Shown here piece after piece: positions 6,231 through 13,602 of a stretch of 19,583 nucleotides of DNA. How positions within the stretch are numbered: the first letter of the stretch is position 1; each line of letters begins with the position of its first letter. The stretch spans positions 1 through 19,583 of the forward strand of contig NZ_CALLVP010000149.1 in the NCBI RefSeq assembly GCF_938010505.1. Reading direction: 5' to 3'. The stretch is from an uncultured Veillonella sp. (GTDB lineage Bacteria > Bacillota > Negativicutes > Veillonellales > Veillonellaceae). Below the pieces are notes generated by a model that was not told the origin of the DNA, did not search any database, and saw only the letters and a program-made list of their open reading frames with translations. The position numbers were made by a program, and so were the translations under genes.

Positions 6231-7898
6231 ATGTATATAAAATGGATGCATATTGAAAACTATAGGAACTTAGCGGATGTAACGTTGAGCTTTCACAATG
6301 ATATTAATTATTTTGTCGGTGAGAATTCGGTAGGTAAGTCTAATTTTCTAGATCTCTTAGAAATTATCATGGAGTGTCATGGTTTTATTGAAAGTGATTT
6401 TACGGATGTAAATAAGCCTATCCGCATTGATTTTGAAATATCTCTAGGTGAGTTAAATTATAAAAGCATGTATACTGCTGATGAGGGACCTACCTACCGT
6501 TTACGACTTGAACAAGTTGTACAAGAGGTATATCCACGATTATACAGAGTCACTGATGCAGGGATTGAGCCTATGCCGTTGTCTATGATTCGTCATGCTT
6601 TATATGTGTGTCATCGCGACACCTCAGAGCAGGAACTGTTTTCTATACCGTCCTCTATATATGTAGAATTAGGACAGCTATTACAAGCTTATGTGTCTCG
6701 ATTAGAAATGCCTACTGATGATTTTCAGCGTGAAATTGTTAGTTTACGTAAGGATTTAGATCCTTACTGTATGCTCAATATTCAACATCTTGTAGAGGTA
6801 TTGTCTACATCCTCCGCTATGGAACGTAAGTATTCTGCTGATAATGTACGATTGATTATGGCTGTGGCTCTCAAGATTTTGGCTCAAATTTATATGAAAG
6901 TGAGTAGTGCAACTACAAATTTAGAATCTTTACTTGTATATGATGCAAAGGGACACAAGTTTTTACCAATCTTTATAAGTGTGGATGAGCCAGAGCTACA
7001 TTTAAGTCCGTATTTGCAACGGGCTGTGCTCAATTATTACCGTCAAATTGCAACTAATGAAAATGAAGAGTTTTTAGCATTGCTGCGAGATATTTTTAAA
7101 ATAGATGGATTATTGGGACAGCTCTTTGTGGTTACTCACAGTACGGATGCACTAGTTGACGATTATCGTCATATTATTCGGCTTTATCGGGATGAAAATA
7201 ATATGGTCTGTGCAGCGTGTGGAGTTACTTTCAATTTCCCTAAAGAGGTAGAGAAACACTTGATTATGCATTTTCCTGAGGCAAAAGAGGCTCTATACGC
7301 TCGGTGTATTATTATCGTAGAAGGGGAGACTGAGTACGGTAGCTTTACAGGCTTTGGTAAAAAATTAGGCGTGGACTTTGACTATTTTGGAATCTGTCTT
7401 ATCAACGCTCGGGGCGAGTCCTCTATCAGTAAATTGCAAAAATTGTTTAATAGATTCTCTATTCCTACAGTAGCGCTCTATGATCGCGATGTAGAGGGAA
7501 AATATGCAAAAGCACATAGCAATATATTTTACACACAGGAAATTTGTTTTGAAATGGATTTTGTATCATATTTGCTTGCGATGCACAAGCGTTCCATAAT
7601 GGATACCATTATTAAGGATATTATTGATGATGCTCGGCCAATGGTAACAAAGGATATGGCAAGGCGTGGTTATGCTAAATTAGGTATTACTAAAAGCCAA
7701 ATTGTACAACGATGTTTACCAAATATTTCGGATCGTAAGTTGGATGATTTACATATCTATTACTTCTCTTGGTTTTATGCTAATAAAGGAGTAATTGTAG
7801 GGCGTCGTATAAGTCAATTTTTAGAAGCTTCTATGATACCTCCTGCGTTTATCGCCGTAATAGAGCGTGCTAAACTTCTTTCGCTGGGTTTAGGTTGA
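6231..7898 (+). CDS. OLD-family ATP-dependent nuclease (AAA ATPase plus TOPRIM)
   Basis: A 555-residue overcoming-lysogenization-defect type protein. Seen: Walker A GENSVGKS at 30-37, an ABC-like ATPase core, Walker B ISVDEPELHL at 249-258 (Asp252, Glu253), the switch His in VVTHST at 300-305, then a TOPRIM domain with the metal-binding Glu364 in IIVEGETE and Asp418/Asp420 in YDRD. Such proteins couple ATP binding to metal-dependent DNA cleavage; some act in phage defence, but no cellular role is established for this one. Between the ATPase and TOPRIM parts, residues 327-347 match the C2H2 zinc-finger spacing exactly. An upstream in-frame TTG (6204) exists, but ATG 6231 has GGAGG four bases before it and the usual N-terminus. 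It is a lone gene bounded by terminators; no helicase partner of Gabija or class 2 type is adjacent. Confidence 0.88.
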   Translation: MYIKWMHIENYRNLADVTLSFHNDINYFVGENSVGKSNFLDLLEIIMECHGFIESDFTDVNKPIRIDFEISLGELNYKSMYTADEGPTYRLRLEQVVQEVYPRLYRVTDAGIEPMPLSMIRHALYVCHRDTSEQELFSIPSSIYVELGQLLQAYVSRLEMPTDDFQREIVSLRKDLDPYCMLNIQHLVEVLSTSSAMERKYSADNVRLIMAVALKILAQIYMKVSSATTNLESLLVYDAKGHKFLPIFISVDEPELHLSPYLQRAVLNYYRQIATNENEEFLALLRDIFKIDGLLGQLFVVTHSTDALVDDYRHIIRLYRDENNMVCAACGVTFNFPKEVEKHLIMHFPEAKEALYARCIIIVEGETEYGSFTGFGKKLGVDFDYFGICLINARGESSISKLQKLFNRFSIPTVALYDRDVEGKYAKAHSNIFYTQEICFEMDFVSYLLAMHKRSIMDTIIKDIIDDARPMVTKDMARRGYAKLGITKSQIVQRCLPNISDRKLDDLHIYYFSWFYANKGVIVGRRISQFLEASMIPPAFIAVIERAKLLSLGLG

Positions 7899-7926
7899 TG
7901 GAGCCAATACATTATTACATCTAATT

Positions 7927-7965
7927 AATAGAGTCTAACCAAAGTTTTGTTAGACTCTATTTTTT
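7927..7965 (+). terminator. Intrinsic terminator after the OLD nuclease gene
   Basis: A perfect 13-bp stem (7927-7939 with 7949-7961) and a nine-base loop end in a T-run to 7965. Confidence 0.92.
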
Positions 7966-8104
7966 AGGAGGTAACATAGCGTTTTAGAGTGTAGGCATAG
8001 GAAATATGGTGTAAAAAATACGCATAATAAGCGATTTATTACAATAATAGATAGAATTATGAAAAACTATATTAACTAAATTTTAAAAACTACATCGAAA
8101 TTTC

Positions 8105-8133
8105 TTGACATCTTTTTATCTTTATTTTATGAT
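8105..8133 (+). promoter_or_regulatory. Sigma70-type promoter of mscL
   Basis: A consensus TTGACA (8105-8110) is followed after exactly 17 bases by TATGAT (8128-8133). The predicted start near 8140 gives a leader of about 45 bases. The 140 bases between the preceding terminator and this promoter are AT-rich and show nothing else I can name. Confidence 0.85.
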
Positions 8134-8183
8134 TAGCACTGTTATTAATGCATTCTCAATTAAACGTATCTAGGAGTATGAAA

Positions 8184-8651
8184 ATGAAAGACTTTTTAAA
8201 TGACTTTAAAGCATTTGCTTTCAAAGGCAATATGATGGACCTAGCTATTGGTATGATTATTGGTGCTGCTTTCACAGCATTGGTTAATTCTGTTGTAAAC
8301 AACCTATTCATGCCTGTTCTCAGTGTATTCACAGGTGGTATTGATTTTAGTAATTTGTACTTGCCATTGAGCACAGGTTCTAAAGATGCATTCATGGCTG
8401 GTGCTGATATTGCTACAGCTCGTGCAGCTGGAGCTGTATTGCCATATGGTACATTTATTACTGATTTGATTCAATTCTTGATTTTGGCATTTGTTGTATT
8501 CTTGATGGTTCGTGGTTTGGCTAAAATGATGAAATCTGCGAAAGAAGAGGAAGTTGCAGAAGCACCTGCAACGAAAGAATGTCAATTCTGTAAATCTGAA
8601 ATCAATATCAATGCAGTTAAATGCCCTAATTGTACTGCAGATTTGAACTAA
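8184..8651 (+). CDS. mscL: Large-conductance mechanosensitive channel MscL with C-terminal zinc ribbon
   Basis: A homopentameric inner-membrane tension valve that releases solutes on osmotic downshock. Seen in 155 residues: the N-terminal amphipathic segment (MKDFLNDFKAFAFKGN), TM1 with MDLAIGMIIGAAFTALVNSVV at about 17-37, the periplasmic loop rich in Ser/Asp/Ala, and TM2 at about 92-112. Instead of the usual short helical C-terminal bundle sequence, the tail carries CX2C-X10-CX2C (Cys133, Cys136, Cys147, Cys150), a zinc-ribbon signature. In-frame ATGs at 8148 and 8178 would lengthen it, but ATG 8184 is seven bases after a GGAG site and matches the family N-terminus. It has its own strong promoter and terminator. 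Similar ribbon-tailed MscL proteins exist in other bacteria as far as I recall. Confidence 0.93.
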   Translation: MKDFLNDFKAFAFKGNMMDLAIGMIIGAAFTALVNSVVNNLFMPVLSVFTGGIDFSNLYLPLSTGSKDAFMAGADIATARAAGAVLPYGTFITDLIQFLILAFVVFLMVRGLAKMMKSAKEEEVAEAPATKECQFCKSEININAVKCPNCTADLN

Positions 8652-8671
8652 TTCAAATTTAAATTATACAT

Positions 8672-8705
8672 AAAAGGAGTGAGGTTTTGGCCTTACTCCT
8701 TTTTG
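8672..8705 (+). terminator. Intrinsic terminator after mscL
   Basis: A 13-bp stem (8672-8684 with 8691-8703, one G-T pair) has a six-base loop and a terminal T-run. Confidence 0.9.
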
Positions 8706-8774
8706 TTGTATTACGTTAGCTTTCTAGTATAAAATATAATTATAATATATAGAATTTTTTAGGGAGGGATATAC

Positions 8775-9824
8775 ATGGAAAAGAAACCTCTAGTAGTAGT
8801 AAATGGACTGGTTCGCAAAGATGCGATTGCATATTTAAAAGAGCATGTAGATGTGCGCCAATGGACTGAAAAAACAGTGATGCCTCGTGAGGTACTGAAG
8901 GAATGGCTCATTGATGCGGATGGTTTGTGGTGTGTACGACCTTTAGATGTAGATGGTGATCTTGTAAAGAATGCGCCAAATTTAAAGGTTATAGCACAAG
9001 CGGCCGTAGGTTATGATAATATAAATATTGATGAACTAACAGCGGCAGGTATTCCTTATGGCAATACGCCAGGTGTTCTCAATGAAACGGTAGCAGAACT
9101 TGCATTTACGTTGATTGCCACGGCTAGTCGTCGTATTATAGAAAATGCTAACTTTGTAAAAGACGGTCGTTGGGCTCAAAGACCTTCTAATATTAAAGGC
9201 TTTGATTTGAGTCGTCGTACTCTTGGTATCATTGGCATGGGGGCTATTGGTGTATCTATTTCTCGTCGTGCCCGTGCATTTGGTATGACTGTTGTATATC
9301 ATAATCGTAACCAACGTTTAGATGATAAGATTCATAAGACTACTTATATGGAGTTAGATGATTTATTAGCCACTAGTGACGTAGTATGCGTTATGGCTCC
9401 GTTGACAGATGAAACATATCATATGTGTGATGAAGCATTTTTCAAGAAGATGAAGAATACCGCTTTATTTGTTAATGTTGGTCGTGGACCTATCGTAGAT
9501 ACTGATGCACTTATCAATGCTCTTAAAACGGGTGAAATCGATTATGCTGCCCTCGATGTAACAGATCCAGAACCATTACCAGCGGATCATCCATTGTTAG
9601 ATGTAGAAAATTGCCTTATTGTACCGCATATTGGTTCTTATACAGATCGAACTCGTTTAGATATGTCTATTTTGACAGCAGACAATATTATTGCTGGCGT
9701 TCATAAGAAACCTCTAAAGACTTGTGTAAATGAAGACGTAAACTACAAGAAACCACAAATGGATGTAGAGTCTGCATTGGAAGAGCTTAAAAAGGCTGGC
9801 GTTGATTTAGCTGATTTTGACTAA
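8775..9824 (+). CDS. D-isomer-specific 2-hydroxyacid dehydrogenase
   Basis: A 349-residue NAD(P)-dependent dehydrogenase that interconverts a 2-keto acid and a D-2-hydroxy acid. Seen: the nucleotide-binding GMGAIG at 154-159, catalytic Arg237 in NVGRGPIVD, Glu266 in DVTDPEPLP, and the general acid His285 in PHIGS. The AVGYDNIN and TPGVLNETVAE blocks resemble glyoxylate/hydroxypyruvate reductases and D-glycerate dehydrogenases more than full-length SerA: the ACT domain of SerA is missing. Arg178 after the second Rossmann strand (YHNRN) could favour NADPH; this is inference. The substrate is not decided by sequence; D-glycerate, hydroxypyruvate or D-lactate are candidates. AGGGAGGG precedes the ATG. 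No clear terminator separates it from glnS, so some read-through is possible. Confidence 0.88.
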   Translation: MEKKPLVVVNGLVRKDAIAYLKEHVDVRQWTEKTVMPREVLKEWLIDADGLWCVRPLDVDGDLVKNAPNLKVIAQAAVGYDNINIDELTAAGIPYGNTPGVLNETVAELAFTLIATASRRIIENANFVKDGRWAQRPSNIKGFDLSRRTLGIIGMGAIGVSISRRARAFGMTVVYHNRNQRLDDKIHKTTYMELDDLLATSDVVCVMAPLTDETYHMCDEAFFKKMKNTALFVNVGRGPIVDTDALINALKTGEIDYAALDVTDPEPLPADHPLLDVENCLIVPHIGSYTDRTRLDMSILTADNIIAGVHKKPLKTCVNEDVNYKKPQMDVESALEELKKAGVDLADFD

Positions 9825-9865
9825 AATAACAAGACTTTAAAAGATATGCGGTTTTATACAAAATA

Positions 9866-9874
9866 TGGTAAAAT
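9866..9874 (+). promoter_or_regulatory. Extended -10 element before glnS
   Basis: TGG-TAAAAT matches an extended -10. A start point near 9881 leaves a very short leader, which excludes a T-box. No clear -35 is visible. Confidence 0.4.
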
Positions 9875-9906
9875 AAAAGAATATTTATCCTATGGAGGTA
9901 AGAACG

Positions 9907-11595
9907 TTGGAACATAAAGACATTGAAAAAAGTGTAGCTCCTGAAGAAGTTGTATCTGTTAATTTTATTGAAGCTATCATCAACAAAGATAACGAAACTG
10001 GCAAGTACGGTGGTCGTGTATTGACTCGCTTTCCACCTGAACCAAATGGTTATTTGCATATTGGCCATGCTAAATCTATCTGCCTTAACTTTGGTATTGG
10101 CAAGCAATACAATGGCTTAACAAATCTTCGTTTTGATGATACAAATCCAACAAAAGAAGATATTGAATACGTAAACTCCATTATGGAAGATGTAAAATGG
10201 CTAGGCTTTGAGTGGGCTGGTGAGGTTCGTTATGCATCCGACTACTTCGGTCAAATGTACGAATATGCTAAGAAGTTGATTACTCTTGGCAAGGCTTATG
10301 TAGATGACCAAACAGCAGAGGAAATTAAACAAACTCGTGGTGATTTCTCCACTTCAGGTATTAATAGTCCATACCGTGATCGTAGCGTAGAAGAAAACTT
10401 GGCTCTCTTTGAAGAAATGAAAGAGGGAAAATACGCTGATGGCGAAAAGGTATTACGTGCGAAAATCGATATGGCACATCCTAATATCGTTATGCGCGAT
10501 CCTGTTATTTATCGTATTGTAAAAACAGAGCATCACAATACAGCTAATGAATGGGTAATATACCCTATGTACGACTATGCGCATCCTATTGAAGATGCTA
10601 TTGAACGTATTACGCATTCTATTTGTACATTAGAGTTCGAAGTTCATCGTCCATTATACGACTGGGTGCTAGAGGACTGGGACGATACTGAAATTCCACA
10701 ACAAATTGAGTTTGCTCGCTTAAATGTAACTAAAATGGTTATGTCTAAACGTAAATTGCGTGCTCTTGTTGAAGCTGGTCTCGTAGCTGGTTGGGATGAT
10801 CCTCGTATGCCAACTATTTCAGGCTTGCGCCGTCGTGGTTATACTCCAGAATCTATTCGTGACTTCTGTGATCGTATTGGCGTAGCTAAAGCTGACAGCG
10901 TTGTAGATATTACGTTGCTTGAGTTCTGTATTCGAGAGGATTTAAAACTTAAAGCTACGCGCCCTATGGTTGTCGTGGATCCTGTGAAAGTTGTTATCAC
11001 AAATTATCCGGAAGGCAAAACAGAACTTTGTACAATTGAAAATAATTCTGAAAATGAAGAACTTGGCAATCGTGAAGTTGTATTTGGTCGTGAAATCTAC
11101 ATCGAACGAAGTGACTTTATGGAAGAACCAGTTAAGAAATTCTTCCGTTTAGCACCAGGTAAAGAAGTACGCTTGAAAGGAGCTTACTTCATTACATGTA
11201 CTGATGTTATCAAAGATGAAAATGGCAATATTACAGAAATTCATTGTACATATGATCCTGAAACTAAGAGCGGTAGCGGTTGTACACGTAAGGTTAAAGG
11301 CACATTGCATTGGGTTGAAGCATCTACTGCAGTAGATATCGAATCCCGTTTGTATGATTACTTGCTTAAAGACGATTCCGATGGTAAAGACTTCTTAGGT
11401 GACTTTAATCATGAGTCCTTGCAAGTGTTCAACAGTAAAGGTGAAGCAAGTCTTGCTACAACTGTACCAGGTGATCATTTCCAATTCTTGCGTCAAGGTT
11501 ACTTTGTAACTGATAAAGACAGTACTCCAGAACATATTGTGATGAATCGTATTGTTGGCTTACGCGATAGTTGGGCTAAGGAACAAAAGAAATAG
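9907..11595 (+). CDS. glnS: Glutaminyl-tRNA synthetase
   Basis: A class I aminoacyl-tRNA synthetase that charges tRNA-Gln directly. Seen, counting from the preferred start: PPEPNGYLHIGHAKS with the HIGH signature at 51-54, RFDDTNPTKE typical of the GlnRS/GluRS group, the KMSKS-equivalent VMSKR at 278-282, and the GlnRS-type two-barrel anticodon-binding C-terminal part. Its length of 562 residues is standard; there is no C-terminal YqeY fusion. The in-frame ATG at 9892 is unlikely to be used because the GGAGG (9894-9898) lies inside its first codons. TTG at 9907 is eight bases after that site and gives MEHKDIEK. Its presence means Gln-tRNA need not depend on the GatCAB amidation route. It is followed by a strong hairpin. 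Confidence 0.94.
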   Translation: MEHKDIEKSVAPEEVVSVNFIEAIINKDNETGKYGGRVLTRFPPEPNGYLHIGHAKSICLNFGIGKQYNGLTNLRFDDTNPTKEDIEYVNSIMEDVKWLGFEWAGEVRYASDYFGQMYEYAKKLITLGKAYVDDQTAEEIKQTRGDFSTSGINSPYRDRSVEENLALFEEMKEGKYADGEKVLRAKIDMAHPNIVMRDPVIYRIVKTEHHNTANEWVIYPMYDYAHPIEDAIERITHSICTLEFEVHRPLYDWVLEDWDDTEIPQQIEFARLNVTKMVMSKRKLRALVEAGLVAGWDDPRMPTISGLRRRGYTPESIRDFCDRIGVAKADSVVDITLLEFCIREDLKLKATRPMVVVDPVKVVITNYPEGKTELCTIENNSENEELGNREVVFGREIYIERSDFMEEPVKKFFRLAPGKEVRLKGAYFITCTDVIKDENGNITEIHCTYDPETKSGSGCTRKVKGTLHWVEASTAVDIESRLYDYLLKDDSDGKDFLGDFNHESLQVFNSKGEASLATTVPGDHFQFLRQGYFVTDKDSTPEHIVMNRIVGLRDSWAKEQKK

Positions 11596-11624
11596 TATAA
11601 CGCTTATTTTATATTACTATAATG

Positions 11625-11658
11625 TTAAAGAACCGCTCCTTGGTGGGCGGTTCTTTAA
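11625..11658 (+). terminator. Terminator hairpin after glnS
   Basis: A 14-bp stem (11625-11638 with 11645-11658, one G-T pair) has a six-base loop. The T-rich end is part of the stem itself and the arms begin with TTAAAG, so it could stop transcription from both sides. Confidence 0.75.
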
Positions 11659-11785
11659 CACTGGGTTATTACTATAAATACTATAATGAGAATAGGTGTT
11701 TAGAATAGCCTAAGCCATTGTTTGGCCTTAAACTCTAGATGTTGTATTGCTAGCTTATTATATTAAAGCTTTGATGAGGAAAAAC

Positions 11786-12418
11786 ATGAAAAAATTAATA
11801 TTATTTGCTACGGCAGCGGCTGTGTTGGCATCTGTGCCAGTTACTGGTTCTGCAGCAAATATCAAGTCCATTTTAAATAGAAGTCAAACTGTAACATATC
11901 AAGGTGTTAAATTGCCTGAAGGTGTTACTATGTATCAAAACAACCCTAAAGCATTATTTGCAGGGGAAGGGAAAAAAGACGTTAAATCTGTACTTCTTGA
12001 AGCAGGTGTATCTTCTGCAGATGTATATACATTAAATATTAAAACAGAAAACGAAATGCGATATGCTGTTTATGCTAATGTTGTATTAGGTAAACAATTA
12101 TCTGGTCGTATGAGTGAAGCAAAACATATGAATACAGATTCTTCCTCAATTGGTGCATTGGCCACTGCTATTAACAAGGGTGAGAGCCCTGCGCTGGGCA
12201 CTTTTACGATAATAAATCCATTAGTAAAACAAGGCAATGCCTATGAAGGTACATTGAAATATAAAAGCGTAGCTAATAATAATTCTTATAATGAGATATT
12301 ACATATTAGTATTTCTGAAGATAAATATACCGGTCCAAATGCACGCTTTATCGCTATTGATGAGCCTAATGATAGTATTGTATTCCCTAAAGTTAAAGGG
12401 TTATTAAATACTAAATAG
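11786..12418 (+). CDS. Secreted protein of unknown function, 210 aa
   Basis: I recognise no domain. The product begins with a clear Sec signal peptide: MKK, a hydrophobic core LILFATAAAVLAS, and a probable cleavage after SAA near residue 24. There is no lipobox Cys, so it should be released to the periplasm or beyond rather than lipidated. The mature part is Lys-rich, lacks Cys, and alternates short strands with Asn/Ser-rich turns (for example KSVANNNSYNEILHISIS), which suggests a small beta-rich exported domain. The in-frame ATG at 11747 would add 13 residues before the signal peptide and has no ribosome site; ATG 11786 has GAGGA five bases upstream. It is a single gene between the glnS hairpin and the promoter at 12452. 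Confidence 0.8.
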   Translation: MKKLILFATAAAVLASVPVTGSAANIKSILNRSQTVTYQGVKLPEGVTMYQNNPKALFAGEGKKDVKSVLLEAGVSSADVYTLNIKTENEMRYAVYANVVLGKQLSGRMSEAKHMNTDSSSIGALATAINKGESPALGTFTIINPLVKQGNAYEGTLKYKSVANNNSYNEILHISISEDKYTGPNARFIAIDEPNDSIVFPKVKGLLNTK

Positions 12419-12451
12419 TAAATAAATATTGAAAATATATATCAATCATTC

Positions 12452-12480
12452 TTGACAATTTTTCTCATCAAGAGTACTAT
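12452..12480 (+). promoter_or_regulatory. Sigma70-type promoter of the DUF3793-flavodoxin unit
   Basis: A perfect TTGACA (12452-12457) is followed after 17 bases by TACTAT (12475-12480). The predicted start near 12487 falls inside the Fur-like site. Confidence 0.8.
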
Positions 12481-12485
12481 GGGCA

Positions 12486-12504
12486 TATAGGAATTATTCT
12501 CATT
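12486..12504. promoter_or_regulatory. Fur-like box over the transcription start
   Basis: The 19 bases agree at 16 positions with the Fur-type palindrome AATGAGAATTATTCTCATT; the right half and centre are perfect. It lies immediately after the -10, where a repressor would block initiation. Flavodoxin is a classic iron-starvation product, so an iron-regulated operon makes sense. Fur binding is inferred, not shown. Confidence 0.6.
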
Positions 12505-12520
12505 AGAGAGGATTCTAACG

Positions 12521-12547
12521 ATGTGCAACAGGCAGGTACTATTATGA
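12521..12547 (+). CDS. Possible 8-codon leader ORF
   Basis: An ATG at 12521 follows a GAGAGG site by about ten bases and encodes MCNRQVLL, ending in a TGA (12545-12547) that overlaps the ATG (12544-12546) of the DUF3793 frame. This is the arrangement of translational coupling. It may simply be chance next to a GTG start at 12523; see findings. Confidence 0.3.
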   Translation: MCNRQVLL

Positions 12548-13110
12548 TGAATTCAATTAACCATATCATTGGATATCATTGTGCACCGGCAATTCGAGGT
12601 ATCAAGCTTTCGAATTTGGTTTCTATTCCACGGGACATGAATGAACAAATCCAATTTGTATTGACTGAATATAATAAAGAGTTCAATGAAAAAGGTTTGT
12701 TCTTCTTTGAATTGTGTCGTTGTAAAGCGCGTAGACTTTTATTTGTATTCCGTGAAAAACAATTACGAGACTATGTACGGCAACCTGCAGTTATGACATT
12801 TTTGAAAGCCTACGGTTATCATGATCGAATGAGCATTATGGAGATGCTTGAGCATCTTAGATACCGTATGGAAGCGAGTATTGATTTTCCACATGAAATC
12901 GGCGTATTTCTAGGATATCCACTAAAGGATGTGAAATGTTTCATTTCTCGTCGTGGTAATGGATACCATACGTGTGGAGAGTGGAAAGTATACCATGATG
13001 TGGTAGACGCAAAGCGCTCTTTCTTATGTTACAAAGTATGTCGTAAATTTTGTCAAACTCAATTGATGTTGGGAAAAACATTTAGTTCATTGGTCGCAAG
13101 AACGGCCTAG
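12544..13110 (+). CDS. DUF3793 family protein
   Basis: A 188-residue cytoplasmic protein that I recognise as DUF3793, a Firmicutes family of unknown function. Family-like blocks: IIGYHCAPAIRGIKLSNLVS near the start, the central FFELCRCKARRLLFVFREKQL, and HEIGVFLGYPLKDVKCFI followed by a Gly/Cys turn and a WKVYHD segment. Several cysteines are present but not in a clear metal motif. Family members begin close to the YHCAP block, so I favour ATG 12544 (or 12547). The same frame opens seven codons earlier at a GTG (12523), which is nearer to the stronger GAGAGG site. The flavodoxin gene follows after ten bases, so the two form an operon, here under a Fur-like box. A role in iron limitation or redox is inferred from that context only. 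Confidence 0.82.
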   Translation: MMNSINHIIGYHCAPAIRGIKLSNLVSIPRDMNEQIQFVLTEYNKEFNEKGLFFFELCRCKARRLLFVFREKQLRDYVRQPAVMTFLKAYGYHDRMSIMEMLEHLRYRMEASIDFPHEIGVFLGYPLKDVKCFISRRGNGYHTCGEWKVYHDVVDAKRSFLCYKVCRKFCQTQLMLGKTFSSLVARTA

Positions 13111-13120
13111 GAGGTACAAG

Positions 13121-13540
13121 ATGATTGGTGTAATTTATTGGTCCGGTACAGGCAATACAGAACAAATGGCTCATGCAGTAGCTGAAGGTATCAAAGCTGC
13201 AGGTCAAGAAGTTGAAGTAAAATCTGTTTCTGAAGTATCTGTAGATGACGCAGCAGCTTACGAAAAATTAGCTCTTGGTTGTGCTGATATGGGCGCAGAA
13301 GAGTTAGAAGAAGGCGAATTCGAACCATTCTACGCTGAATTAGAAGCTAAATTGGGTGGCAAAAAACTAGCAATCTTCGGCTCCTATGGTTGGGGTGGTA
13401 CTTGGTTGGAAGACTGGGGCACTCGCATTAAAGATGCTGGTGGCGAACTAGTAGCAGACGGCTTAGCAATCTTGGGTGAACCTGATGATGATGGCAAAGC
13501 ACAATGTGAAGAATTAGGTAAAACATTAGCAAACGCATAA
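13121..13540 (+). CDS. Flavodoxin (short-chain)
   Basis: A 139-residue FMN electron carrier that can replace ferredoxin when iron is scarce. Seen: the N-terminal phosphate-binding loop SGTGNT at 8-13 after strand IGVIYW, the second flavin loop around GCADMG at 53-58, and the third loop GSYGWGGTWLEDW at 87-99 with aromatic residues to sandwich the isoalloxazine ring. It is strongly acidic, as expected for a low-potential redox partner. The length fits the short-chain clostridial type. AGGAGG overlaps the end of the DUF3793 gene, and an efficient terminator follows, so it is the last gene of that operon. Likely partners are pyruvate-ferredoxin oxidoreductase type enzymes, none of which is in this window. 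Confidence 0.95.
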   Translation: MIGVIYWSGTGNTEQMAHAVAEGIKAAGQEVEVKSVSEVSVDDAAAYEKLALGCADMGAEELEEGEFEPFYAELEAKLGGKKLAIFGSYGWGGTWLEDWGTRIKDAGGELVADGLAILGEPDDDGKAQCEELGKTLANA

Positions 13541-13560
13541 TTTAATTCTAACAGTATACA

Positions 13561-13602
13561 AAGGCTGTAATAACAATTAACTCGTTATTACAGCCTTTTT
13601 TT
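13561..13602 (+). terminator. Intrinsic terminator after flavodoxin
   Basis: A perfect 14-bp stem (13561-13574 with 13584-13597) and a nine-base loop run into seven T residues. Confidence 0.93.

Noticed and set aside
7966..7973. Strong Shine-Dalgarno-like AGGAGGTA right after the OLD terminator
   Set aside because: No ATG, GTG or TTG opens a frame within the right distance; GTG farther on is followed at once by a stop. It is probably chance or a remnant.
8148..8183. N-terminal extension of MscL from the upstream ATG
   Set aside because: It lacks a ribosome site, lies almost at the predicted transcription start, and does not fit the MscL N-terminus.
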